Below are positions 56,408-64,000 of a stretch of DNA of 64,000 nt, piece by piece. The notes beneath the pieces were generated by a model. That model saw nothing but the letters and a program-made list of their open reading frames with translations. It did no database searches and was not told the origin of the DNA. The DNA lies in NCBI RefSeq assembly GCF_003614885.1, contig NZ_QZMS01000007.1:2170001-2234000 (forward strand). The letters run 5' to 3'. The position numbers were made by a program, and so were the translations under genes. The stretch comes from Photobacterium salinisoli (GTDB lineage Bacteria; Pseudomonadota; Gammaproteobacteria; Enterobacterales; Vibrionaceae). Numbering within the stretch: the first letter of the stretch is position 1; each line of letters opens with the position of its first letter.

Positions 56408-56899
56408 TCAAACTGTGTCAACATTCAGCGCAACTGGCGTCAGAACCTGCTGATCGTCGAATGCCTGCCAGATTTCCGCCACTGTGCGTCCATCTCCCGG
56501 TATTACCAAGTGCGGATTCAATTCATAGAGCGGCAGTAAGACGAAAGCAAACTTGTAGATATCCGCCCGCGGCAGCACTGGCGCTTCGGGGCTTATCAGC
56601 TCACCAAACAGCAACAGATCCAGATCCAGCGTCCTGTTTTGGTTTTTCACGGCATCCGGCTGGCGGCCATACTGCACTTCCAGGGCTTTCAGTCTGCGCT
56701 GCAGGGCATCCAGCGACAAGTCTGTCTCTAATGCCACCACACAATTGAAAAAAACGGGACCGTCAAAACCAACAGGTTCCGCTTCAAAAATACGGGAAAC
56801 GCGACACTGGGATCCTAACTGCTTCAGCTCAGCCACCGCCGCACGCACATAGTGCTCACGGTTGATATTACTGCCGATGCTGATGTAAACCTCAGTCAC
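56408..56899 (-). CDS. folK: 6-hydroxymethyldihydropterin pyrophosphokinase
   Basis: A 163-residue HPPK of folate synthesis, which transfers pyrophosphate from ATP to hydroxymethyldihydropterin. Signatures: YISIGSNINREHYVRAAV, GPVFFNCVVALET, and RTLDLDLLLFGE near residue 90 (the Mg-binding DxD). The start is GTG at 56899, with GGGGA close upstream and eight bases of overlap with the folB stop, so translation is coupled. The preceding pathway enzyme, FolB, is encoded directly upstream. Confidence 0.95.
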   Translation of the reverse strand: MTEVYISIGSNINREHYVRAAVAELKQLGSQCRVSRIFEAEPVGFDGPVFFNCVVALETDLSLDALQRRLKALEVQYGRQPDAVKNQNRTLDLDLLLFGELISPEAPVLPRADIYKFAFVLLPLYELNPHLVIPGDGRTVAEIWQAFDDQQVLTPVALNVDTV

Positions 56900-57248
56900 G
56901 GCGTCCCCGCTGAATCACCACACCGACACCGCGCGCATTCGGCACTGCGCCCGGCTTGGTCACTGTCACTTTGATCCAGGGTACGTTGAAACGTGTCATG
57001 ATCAGGCTGGCAACTTCCTCTGCCACCCGCTCGACCAGCAGAAAGCGGCCCTGTTCCACAAACTCAGTCACTGTCTGGCTGACGGCTGCGTAATCAAGCG
57101 CCAGTGACACATCATCGGCCAGCGCCGCGGGCTGATTGTCATGGGCCATTTCCAGGTCCAGCACGAGTTTCTGCTTAATTTCCTGCTCCCAGTCATACAC
57201 CCCGATAGAGGCGATAACGTCAAGATGTTCGATAAATACTGAATCCAT
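56892..57248 (-). CDS. folB: Dihydroneopterin aldolase
   Basis: A 118-residue enzyme converting dihydroneopterin to hydroxymethyldihydropterin, the substrate of FolK. It contains MDSVFIEHLDVIASIGVYDW near the N-terminus (active-site Glu and Tyr region), LVERVAEEVASLIM near residue 76 and the C-terminal WIKVTVTKPGAVPNARGVGV with the catalytic Lys. It overlaps folK and is divergent from plsY across about 294 bases, in which I see no further gene. Confidence 0.95.
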   Translation of the reverse strand: MDSVFIEHLDVIASIGVYDWEQEIKQKLVLDLEMAHDNQPAALADDVSLALDYAAVSQTVTEFVEQGRFLLVERVAEEVASLIMTRFNVPWIKVTVTKPGAVPNARGVGVVIQRGRRD

Positions 57249-57542
57249 GTTCCATCGCTAATTTTGTGTAGAGGTCGGATACCCAATGTGAGCAAAAGTG
57301 CGTATTATCGGGACGAGTTCATCATATTGATGACAGAAAACAGGCTCCCAGCGTTTCAAACACGCCAGCCTCCTGAAAGTGGATGCACTATACCACAGCT
57401 GTTATGCATAATGTCATCAGACGTGGGCGCTCAATAATCACATTTTTGCTACTTTCATGGCTACCCGAAAGGCCACGGCGTACAGGCTCATAAACACCCG
57501 CTCCCCGGATGACAACAACGTCAGGGGCTTACTGGAGATGCT

Positions 57543-58151
57543 ATGACACCATTGGTGCTGCTGATCATTATCGCTGCTTACCTGCTGGGCTCTGTGTCCA
57601 GTGCAGTGCTGATTTGCCGTCTGTTTCGCCTGCCAGATCCAAGAGACAGCGGTTCGGGTAATCCAGGGGCAACCAATGTCCTGCGTATCGGCGGCCGGGG
57701 TGCCGCGGCACTGGTACTGGTATGCGATATCCTCAAAGGCATGCTGCCGGTCTGGATCAGCTATTTTCTGGGGATTAATCCCTTTTTGCTGGGGATCATA
57801 GGGATTGCCGCCTGTCTGGGACACATTTATCCGCTGTTTTTCCATTTTCGTGGCGGTAAAGGCGTGGCGACGGCACTTGGGGCACTGGCCCCGATTGGCT
57901 GGGATTTAAGCGGGATGCTGATTGCAAGCTGGCTGGTCGTCGCCGTGCTGTGTGGCTATTCTTCGCTGGCATCCATGATCACTGCGCTGGTAGCCCCCAT
58001 GTTTACCTGGTGGGTGAAACCTCAGTACACCATGCCGGTGGCTATGCTGTCGTGCCTGATCATTTTGCGGCATCACGAGAATGTCCGCCGCTTGCTCGAC
58101 GGCAAAGAATATAAGATTTGGCATAAATTTAACCGCCAGTCGAAACCCTGA
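57543..58151 (+). CDS. plsY: Glycerol-3-phosphate acyltransferase PlsY
   Basis: A 202-residue inner-membrane enzyme acylating glycerol 3-phosphate from acyl phosphate, the first step of phospholipid synthesis. The three loop motifs are visible: [14 protein letters not shown] near residue 38, [17 protein letters not shown] near 102 and the C-terminal [17 protein letters not shown]. Five hydrophobic helices. GGAG precedes the ATG. Divergent from folB, convergent with tsaD. Confidence 0.96.
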   Translation: MTPLVLLIIIAAYLLGSVSSAVLICRLFRLPDPRDSGSGNPGATNVLRIGGRGAAALVLVCDILKGMLPVWISYFLGINPFLLGIIGIAACLGHIYPLFFHFRGGKGVATALGALAPIGWDLSGMLIASWLVVAVLCGYSSLASMITALVAPMFTWWVKPQYTMPVAMLSCLIILRHHENVRRLLDGKEYKIWHKFNRQSKP

Positions 58152-58209
58152 TTCGCCCTGACGGTTAGGTATTTTCCGAAGTTTACTTGCCTGGCTGGCT
58201 TACACCGGG

Positions 58210-59226
58210 TCAGCGCAATGGCTTGAGCGTATCGATCGGCCAGCGTGGATGGGCTTTAACACTCAAATCCATAATTTCCTGATTTTTCAGGCGCTGCATG
58301 CCGGCATAGGCAATCATGGCGCCATTATCAGTACAGAACTCAGTACGCGGATAAAAGACTTCGCCGCCCAGTTTTTCCATCAGCGCTGCCAGCTCGGCAC
58401 GCAGGTGCTTGTTGGCACTCACCCCCCCGGCAATCACCAGGCGCTTAAAGCCGGTTTCTTTCAGCGCACGCTTGCATTTGATCGCCAGCGTGTCCACCAC
58501 GGCTTCCTGAAACGCATAAGCAATGTCTGCCCGGGTCTGCTCATCATCATCGTTGCCACGAATGGTATTGGCGGCAAACGTTTTCAGGCCGGAAAAACTG
58601 AAATCCATCCCCGGACGGTCAGTCATCGGACGCGGAAAGGTAAAGCGCCCTGCCGTGCCTTTATCGGCCAGTTTTGATAACAGCGGCCCGCCGGGATAAT
58701 CCAGCCCCATCAGTTTGGCTGTTTTATCAAAGGCTTCACCGGCGGCATCGTCAATCGACTCTCCCAGAATCCGGTATTCGCCGATACCTTTGACTTCCAC
58801 CATCATGGTATGACCGCCAGAGACCAGCAGCGCCACAAACGGAAACTCAGGGGGATTGTCTTCCAGCATAGGTGCCAGCAGATGACCTTCCATATGGTGC
58901 ACCGCCACCGCAGGCAGGTTCCAGGCATACGCCAGACTGCGGCCTATGGTCGCGCCTACCAGCAGCGCACCCACCAGACCCGGTCCGGCGGTATAAGCAA
59001 CGCCATCCAGATCAGCCGGAGTTAAACCGGCATCGGCCAGCGCCTGCTTGATCAGCGGGATGGTTTTTTTGACATGGTCCCGTGAGGCCAGTTCAGGTAC
59101 GACGCCACCATAATCGGCGTGCAGCTTCACTTGGCTGTACAACTCATGAGCCAGCAGGCCTTTCTCATCATCGTAAATCGCCACGCCTGTTTCATCACAG
59201 GACGTTTCGATACCCAGGATACGCAT
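58210..59226 (-). CDS. tsaD: tRNA t6A threonylcarbamoyltransferase TsaD
   Basis: A 338-residue ASKHA-fold enzyme that transfers the threonylcarbamoyl group to A37 of ANN-decoding tRNAs with TsaB and TsaE. The N-terminus [20 protein letters not shown] is diagnostic; metal-binding His residues lie in [11 protein letters not shown] near residue 110, and the C-terminal [15 protein letters not shown] and [11 protein letters not shown] complete the fold. AGGTTG precedes the ATG. Divergent from rpsU, the classic arrangement. Confidence 0.98.
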   Translation of the reverse strand: MRILGIETSCDETGVAIYDDEKGLLAHELYSQVKLHADYGGVVPELASRDHVKKTIPLIKQALADAGLTPADLDGVAYTAGPGLVGALLVGATIGRSLAYAWNLPAVAVHHMEGHLLAPMLEDNPPEFPFVALLVSGGHTMMVEVKGIGEYRILGESIDDAAGEAFDKTAKLMGLDYPGGPLLSKLADKGTAGRFTFPRPMTDRPGMDFSFSGLKTFAANTIRGNDDDEQTRADIAYAFQEAVVDTLAIKCKRALKETGFKRLVIAGGVSANKHLRAELAALMEKLGGEVFYPRTEFCTDNGAMIAYAGMQRLKNQEIMDLSVKAHPRWPIDTLKPLR

Positions 59227-59339
59227 ATCAACCTCTATACTTATATACTTACAAACCGAAAGCCGAAGCCGGTGCGGAACGTCGGAGGGGCATGTTACCG
59301 CTGTTGACAGAATTTCACCAGTTCTGACTTGCAGAATGC

Positions 59340-59369
59340 TTTACAAATGACCCCGGATCAGATTAGAAT
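59340..59369 (+). promoter_or_regulatory. Promoter of the rpsU-dnaG-rpoD cluster
   Basis: TTTACA (59340-59345), an 18-base spacer and TAGAAT (59364-59369), about 72 bases before rpsU. I see no LexA box like that of the E. coli operon. Confidence 0.55.
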
Positions 59370-59441
59370 TTCGCACCATTTTTAATCAGCTGATAATTTT
59401 GATCATCAGCGTTAATCGAATCACTCTGAGGTGAGTATTAC

Positions 59442-59657
59442 ATGCCAGTAGTCAAAGTACGTGAAAACGAACCGTTCGACGTAGCTCTACGTCGTTTTAA
59501 GCGCTCTTGCGAAAAAGCAGGTATCCTTTCTGAAGTTCGCCGTCGTGAGCACTTCGAAAAGCCAACAACTGTACGTAAGCGCGCTAAAGCAGCGGCTGTT
59601 AAGCGTCACCTGAAAAAATTGGCTCGCGAAAACGCACGTCGCGTTCGTCTGTACTAA
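59442..59657 (+). CDS. rpsU: 30S ribosomal protein bS21
   Basis: The 71-residue basic ribosomal protein S21. It begins [20 protein letters not shown] and ends [14 protein letters not shown], nearly identical in pattern to other gamma-proteobacterial S21. GAGGTGAG lies before the ATG. It heads the macromolecular-synthesis cluster linking translation (rpsU), replication priming (dnaG) and transcription (rpoD). Confidence 0.99.
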   Translation: MPVVKVRENEPFDVALRRFKRSCEKAGILSEVRRREHFEKPTTVRKRAKAAAVKRHLKKLARENARRVRLY

Positions 59658-59681
59658 TTTACAGATAACAAGGACAGCGTA

Positions 59682-60125
59682 ATGGCCCTGATCGAAAGTA
59701 TAAAGAACGAACAAAAAGCAGCCATGAAGGCGAAGGATAAAGCTCGCCTGGGTGCTATCCGTCTTGTTCTTGCTGCCATCAAACAACGTGAAGTCGACGA
59801 GAAGATCACTCTGACCGACGACGACATCGTGGCAGTACTGACGAAAATGGTAAAACAGCGTCGTGACTCTGTGGCTCAGTATGAAGCCGCAGGCCGTCAG
59901 GATCTGGCCGATGTCGAGCATGCTGAAATTGCCGTACTGGAAGAATTTATGCCTCAGCCGCTGAGCGACGACGAAGTTGCCGCTCTGCTGGAAGACGCAA
60001 TCGCCAGCACTGGTGCCAGCTCAATGCAGGACATGGGTAAACTGATGGCTGTGCTTAAACCACAGCTGCAGGGCCGCGCCGATATGGGGAAAGTTAGCCA
60101 ACTGGTCAAAGCCAAACTCGGCTAA
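59682..60125 (+). CDS. GatB/YqeY domain protein
   Basis: A 147-residue YqeY protein, homologous to the tail of the GatB amidotransferase subunit. It starts ALIESIKNEQKAAMKAKDKA and contains LGAIRLVLAAIKQREVDEK and, at the C-terminus, MQDMGKLMAVLKPQLQGRAD with MGKVSQLVK. The tail domain binds tRNA; the free-standing protein has no settled role. It is inserted between rpsU and dnaG, as in other Vibrionaceae and many other bacteria. Confidence 0.94.
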   Translation: MALIESIKNEQKAAMKAKDKARLGAIRLVLAAIKQREVDEKITLTDDDIVAVLTKMVKQRRDSVAQYEAAGRQDLADVEHAEIAVLEEFMPQPLSDDEVAALLEDAIASTGASSMQDMGKLMAVLKPQLQGRADMGKVSQLVKAKLG

Positions 60126-60220
60126 AACTGCCCCAACTCTACAGCAAGCCGTGCTATCCTCTCGGGAATGCGCGGCTTGTTTGTATCTCTTCCCAGTTAA
60201 TTTCAGGTAACACTCATTGT

Positions 60221-61978
60221 ATGGCAGGAAAGATCCCTCGTTCATTCATCGATGACCTCATCTCACGGCATGACATAGTCGATGTAATTGATGCGCGGGT
60301 GAAACTCAAAAAGCAAGGCAAGAACTACGGTGCCTGCTGCCCTTTTCACAATGAGAAAACCCCGTCTTTTTCTGTCAGTCCCGACAAACAGTTCTACTAT
60401 TGCTTTGGGTGCGGTGCGAAAGGCAACGTGCTTGATTTTGTGATGGAGTTCGACCGGCTGGACTTTGTGGATGCTGTTGAAGAGCTGGCATCACAGCTGG
60501 GGCTTGAAATTCCGCGCGAACAAGGCACCAGCGGCCAGAGCAGCATTAAGCGACAAGAGAAGCAAAGCCTTTATGACCTGATGGGTCAGGTCGCCCAATA
60601 TTATCAGTCGCTGTTGCGTCAGAGCGATGCGCAGGTGGCCATTAACTACCTGAAAGGGCGCGGACTGTCTGGCGAGATAGTCAAACAGTTCGGCATCGGC
60701 TATGTGCCTGACCAATGGGATCTGGTACGCAGCCGTTTTGGCCGCAACGAGCAGGCACAGCAAGATTTAGTCAGCGCCGGCATGCTGATCGAAAACGAAC
60801 AAGGCCGCCGCTATGACCGTTTCCGTGGCCGGATTATGTTTCCGATCCACGACCGTCGCGGCCGGGTGATCGGGTTTGGTGGCCGGGTACTGGGCGAAGG
60901 TACGCCTAAGTATCTCAACTCACCGGAAACACCGATTTTCCACAAAGGGCGCGAGCTCTACGGTTTGTATCAGGTGATGCAAACCTACCGGGAACCTGAA
61001 CGTGTTCTGGTCGTCGAAGGTTATATGGACGTCGTCGCCCTGGCGCAATACGGCGTCGACTATGCCGTCGCCTCGCTGGGTACCTCGACCACAGGGGAGC
61101 ACATTCAGACCCTGTTTCGGCAAACCGGTACCGTGGTGTGCTGTTATGACGGCGACCGCGCCGGTCGCGATGCGGCCTGGCGGGCGATGGAACAAGCGCT
61201 GCCGTATCTCAATGACGGCCGCCAGCTGAAGTTCATGTTCCTGCCCGATGGTGAAGACCCGGACAGTTTCGTGCGCCAGCATGGCAAAGAAGCGTTCGAG
61301 CAGGCTATCACTCAGGCGATGACCCTGTCCGATTTCCTGTTCACCACCCTGCTGCAACAGGTGGATACCAGCAGCCGGGAAGGCAAAGCCAAGCTCAGTA
61401 CGCTGGCTGTGCCGCTGATTGACAAAGTGCCGGGCGGCACCCTGAGACTATACTTACGGAAAGTTTTAGGACAAAAACTCGGTCTTCCTGATGAAGAACA
61501 GCTCAAACAGCTGATCAGCGAACACGGAGACAATAAGCCGGTAAGAATGGCTCAGCCCGCGATCAAACGAACGCCGATGCGTATCGCGATTGCGCTGCTG
61601 CTGCAAAACCCGGGCTTTGCCAATGAACTGGGCTTAAACACCCAGGATTTCGCCGGCACAGAGCTGGCTGGCTTAAAATTATTACTGACAATAGTTGATA
61701 AATGTCGACTTCATCCCAATATCACAACTGGACAGTTGCTTGAAGATTGGCGTGAGACCGAGCAAGCCTCCCTGATGGCCCGTCTGGCCAGCTGGGACAT
61801 ACCGCTCGGCAGCGATGAAGACAGTTTACACACTGTATTTTTTGACGCGATGGATAAAGTTATCGATCAATGCGTCACACAACAAATTGAGAAGTTGCAG
61901 GCTAAATCGAACACCGTCGGCTTATCAGTCGAAGAGAAGCGGGAGCTTCAGCTATTGCTGTTAAATCGCCCCGTCTAA
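60221..61978 (+). CDS. dnaG: DNA primase DnaG
   Basis: A 585-residue primase making RNA primers at the replication fork. The N-terminal zinc-binding domain has CCPFHNEKTPSF and CFGCGAKGNV (about residues 40-70). The TOPRIM catalytic core contains EGYMDVVALAQYGV near 267 and CYDGDRAGRDAAW near 309. The C-terminal helicase-binding domain (about 440-585) contacts DnaB. Length agrees with the family. The Shine-Dalgarno is distant and weak, consistent with the low expression of primase. Confidence 0.98.
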   Translation: MAGKIPRSFIDDLISRHDIVDVIDARVKLKKQGKNYGACCPFHNEKTPSFSVSPDKQFYYCFGCGAKGNVLDFVMEFDRLDFVDAVEELASQLGLEIPREQGTSGQSSIKRQEKQSLYDLMGQVAQYYQSLLRQSDAQVAINYLKGRGLSGEIVKQFGIGYVPDQWDLVRSRFGRNEQAQQDLVSAGMLIENEQGRRYDRFRGRIMFPIHDRRGRVIGFGGRVLGEGTPKYLNSPETPIFHKGRELYGLYQVMQTYREPERVLVVEGYMDVVALAQYGVDYAVASLGTSTTGEHIQTLFRQTGTVVCCYDGDRAGRDAAWRAMEQALPYLNDGRQLKFMFLPDGEDPDSFVRQHGKEAFEQAITQAMTLSDFLFTTLLQQVDTSSREGKAKLSTLAVPLIDKVPGGTLRLYLRKVLGQKLGLPDEEQLKQLISEHGDNKPVRMAQPAIKRTPMRIAIALLLQNPGFANELGLNTQDFAGTELAGLKLLLTIVDKCRLHPNITTGQLLEDWRETEQASLMARLASWDIPLGSDEDSLHTVFFDAMDKVIDQCVTQQIEKLQAKSNTVGLSVEEKRELQLLLLNRPV

Positions 61979-62002
61979 AAAGTAGTCAACAATTCTGACA
62001 TT

Positions 62003-62011
62003 TGTTATAAT
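62003..62011 (+). promoter_or_regulatory. Extended -10 promoter upstream of rpoD
   Basis: TGTTATAAT (62003-62011) is a perfect extended -10 element in the 92-base dnaG-rpoD gap, 60 bases before the rpoD start; the -35 region is poor. It would give rpoD its own transcription, as internal promoters do in E. coli. Confidence 0.6.
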
Positions 62012-62070
62012 TACTGGTTTGCATTTCTGCATCCTTTTTTCTCACTCAGACCCTAAGTTGGATATCGTCT

Positions 62071-63915
62071 ATGGAGCAAAATCCGCAGTCACAGCTAAAG
62101 TTGCTTGTTGCCAAAGGCAAAGAGCAAGGTTATCTGACCTATGCCGAAGTTAATGACCACCTGCCAGAAGACATTGTTGACTCTGATCAGGTTGAAGACA
62201 TTATTCAGATGATCAACGACATGGGTATTAAGGTGGTGGAAACCGCCCCTGATGCCGATGAACTCATGATGACTGAAGATAACGCCGATGAAGACGCCAT
62301 TGAAGCGGCGGCTCAGGCATTATCGAGCGTAGAAAGCGAAATCGGCCGTACCACTGACCCGGTTCGTATGTACATGCGCGAAATGGGTACAGTTGAGCTG
62401 TTGACCCGCGAAGGCGAAATCGACATCGCTAAACGCATCGAAGATGGTATCAATCAGGTTCAGTGTTCTGTTGCTGAGTACCCGTCAGCAATCTCGCATC
62501 TGCTTGAGCAGTTTGACAAGGTTGAAGCAGAAGAGCTGCGTCTGACTGATATCATTTCAGGCTTCGTGGATCCTAACGAAGAAGAGACAGCCGCTCCGAC
62601 AGCCACGCACATCGGTTCCGAGTTAAGTGAAACTGATCTTGAAGATGAAGACAAAGATCTTGAAGACGATGACGACGATTCAGAAAGCGAAGAAGACGAC
62701 GGCAGCATTGATCCGGAAGTAGCACGCGAGAAGTTCAAAGAACTGCGTGTCTCTTACGAAAATATGGCCAAAGCCATCGAAACCAATGGCCGCCATCACC
62801 CGCAGACTGAAGTCGCTATTGCCGAGCTGTCGGAAATTTTCAAACAGTTCCGTCTGATCCCGAAACAGTTTGACCGTCTGGTCAGCTCACTGCGTGATTC
62901 CATGGATAAGGTGCGTACCAATGAGCGCCTGATCATGCGTATGTGTGTCGACAACAGCAAAATGCCGAAGAAGACCTTCGTTCAGCTGTTCAGCGGTAAT
63001 GAATCTTCTTCTGCGTGGATCGATGAAGCACTGAACTCAGGCAAACCGTATGCCGAGCGCCTGAAGAACTACGAAGAAGATCTGCGCCGTGCCTCGCTGA
63101 AGCTGCGCATACTGGAAGATGAAACCGGCCTGTCGATTGAGCGTATCAAAGACATCAGCCGCCGTATGTCTATCGGTGAAGCCAAAGCACGCCGCGCCAA
63201 GAAAGAAATGGTTGAGGCCAACCTGCGTCTGGTTATTTCTATCGCCAAGAAATACACCAACCGTGGCCTGCAATTCCTGGATTTGATCCAGGAAGGTAAC
63301 ATCGGCCTGATGAAAGCCGTGGATAAGTTTGAATACCGTCGTGGTTACAAGTTCTCGACTTACGCCACCTGGTGGATCCGTCAGGCAATCACACGTTCAA
63401 TCGCTGACCAGGCACGTACGATTCGTATCCCTGTGCACATGATCGAAACCATCAACAAACTGAACCGTATCTCTCGCCAGATGCTTCAGGAGATGGGCCG
63501 TGAACCACTGCCGGAAGAACTGGCTGAACGCATGCAAATGCCGGAAGACAAGATCCGTAAAGTGCTGAAGATTGCCAAAGAGCCAATCTCGATGGAAACC
63601 CCAATCGGTGATGATGAAGATTCACATCTGGGTGATTTCATTGAAGATACCACGCTGCAGCTGCCAATGGATTCTGCCACGGCAACTAACCTGCGTGCGG
63701 CCACCAACGAAGTACTGGCTGGCCTGACGCCGCGTGAAGCCAAAGTACTGCGTATGCGTTTTGGTATCGACATGAATACGGACCATACACTGGAAGAAGT
63801 GGGCAAACAGTTTGACGTTACCCGTGAACGTATCCGTCAGATCGAAGCCAAAGCCCTGCGTAAACTGCGCCACCCAAGCCGTTCCGACGTGCTGCGCAGC
63901 TTCCTGGACGAGTAA
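62071..63915 (+). CDS. rpoD: RNA polymerase primary sigma factor RpoD (sigma-70)
   Basis: The 614-residue housekeeping sigma factor. Region 1.1 (about 1-80) is followed by region 1.2 ([20 protein letters not shown]), a very acidic non-conserved region (about 180-215, runs of Asp and Glu), region 2 ([20 protein letters not shown], then [20 protein letters not shown], with [20 protein letters not shown]), region 3 and region 4 ([15 protein letters not shown] [14 protein letters not shown], then [20 protein letters not shown]). It ends in a strong terminator. Confidence 0.99.
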   Translation: MEQNPQSQLKLLVAKGKEQGYLTYAEVNDHLPEDIVDSDQVEDIIQMINDMGIKVVETAPDADELMMTEDNADEDAIEAAAQALSSVESEIGRTTDPVRMYMREMGTVELLTREGEIDIAKRIEDGINQVQCSVAEYPSAISHLLEQFDKVEAEELRLTDIISGFVDPNEEETAAPTATHIGSELSETDLEDEDKDLEDDDDDSESEEDDGSIDPEVAREKFKELRVSYENMAKAIETNGRHHPQTEVAIAELSEIFKQFRLIPKQFDRLVSSLRDSMDKVRTNERLIMRMCVDNSKMPKKTFVQLFSGNESSSAWIDEALNSGKPYAERLKNYEEDLRRASLKLRILEDETGLSIERIKDISRRMSIGEAKARRAKKEMVEANLRLVISIAKKYTNRGLQFLDLIQEGNIGLMKAVDKFEYRRGYKFSTYATWWIRQAITRSIADQARTIRIPVHMIETINKLNRISRQMLQEMGREPLPEELAERMQMPEDKIRKVLKIAKEPISMETPIGDDEDSHLGDFIEDTTLQLPMDSATATNLRAATNEVLAGLTPREAKVLRMRFGIDMNTDHTLEEVGKQFDVTRERIRQIEAKALRKLRHPSRSDVLRSFLDE

Positions 63916-63941
63916 GCCACTCACCAGAAACACCACACCAC

Positions 63942-63965
63942 AAAGCGGGCTCAACAGCCCGCTTT
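63942..63965 (+). terminator. Terminator of rpoD
   Basis: AAAGCGGGCT and AGCCCGCTTT around CAAC, followed by more Ts, 27 bases after rpoD. Confidence 0.9.
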
Positions 63966-64000
63966 TTCTTTGCATGCAGCACATGCGACCCCGCTCACAC

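Noticed and set aside
1..64000. CRISPR arrays, prophage, integron attC sites, rRNA
   Set aside because: No regularly spaced repeats, phage genes, integrase or rRNA sequence were seen; the only tRNA is tRNA-Leu.

Overview
The window reads as a contiguous piece of a gamma-proteobacterial chromosome, most likely Vibrionaceae (a Photobacterium- or Vibrio-like marine organism; the genus is my inference). The grounds are gene content and order: tolC divergent from nudF-yqiB-cpdA-yqiA-parE-parC, hldE-glnE, ygiF, the DUF47/pit pair, ygiM, exeA/exeB, cca, uppP, folK-folB, plsY, tsaD and the rpsU-yqeY-dnaG-rpoD macromolecular-synthesis cluster. This is housekeeping backbone with short accessory patches. 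I see no prophage, CRISPR array, complete insertion sequence or rRNA.

Bases 1-8.3 kb are the most accessory part. They hold a 5'-truncated cyanophycinase-type S51 peptidase, a decayed cytochrome c remnant, a six-membrane-segment chemoreceptor, a GFA-family protein, a GNAT acetyltransferase and a minus-strand set (hsp20, cytochrome c lipoprotein, MscS-type channel) preceded by a perfect FNR box. An outer-membrane barrel, an unrecognised 50-residue ORF, tRNA-Leu(CAA) and an RDD membrane protein follow.

Bases 8.3-15.6 kb carry lptF-lptG (LPS export) divergent from pepA-holC-valS. Bases 15.6-24.2 kb are accessory again: an overlapping DUF898/M48 protease pair, a tandemly duplicated DUF2061 protein, a MarR-GNAT fusion with a promoter-embedded operator, an AT-rich second DUF898 protein, and an NAD-salvage locus (nadV-prs divergent from nrtR) with three NrtR-type operators.

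Bases 24.3-37.9 kb hold rraB, argF, the pyrBI operon behind a leader peptide and attenuator, a trypsin-like lipoprotein, ridA, idi, plsC, parC, parE, yqiA, cpdA, yqiB and nudF. The last four are tightly coupled, using overlaps and GTG/TTG starts. Bases 38.2-64 kb hold tolC, hldE, glnE, a HAMP chemoreceptor, a voltage-gated-type potassium channel, ygiF, a MITE-like element in front of the phosphate-transport pair, ygiM, a single-ORF fusion of the type II secretion assembly factors ExeA and ExeB, cca, uppP, folK, folB, plsY, tsaD, rpsU, yqeY, dnaG and rpoD.

The observations most worth following are the ExeA-ExeB fusion, the FNR-box hsp20/cytochrome c/MscS cluster, the triple NrtR operator array, the MarR-GNAT promoter/operator, the cytochrome c pseudogene and the MITE-like element. 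I found no clearly new multi-gene system.
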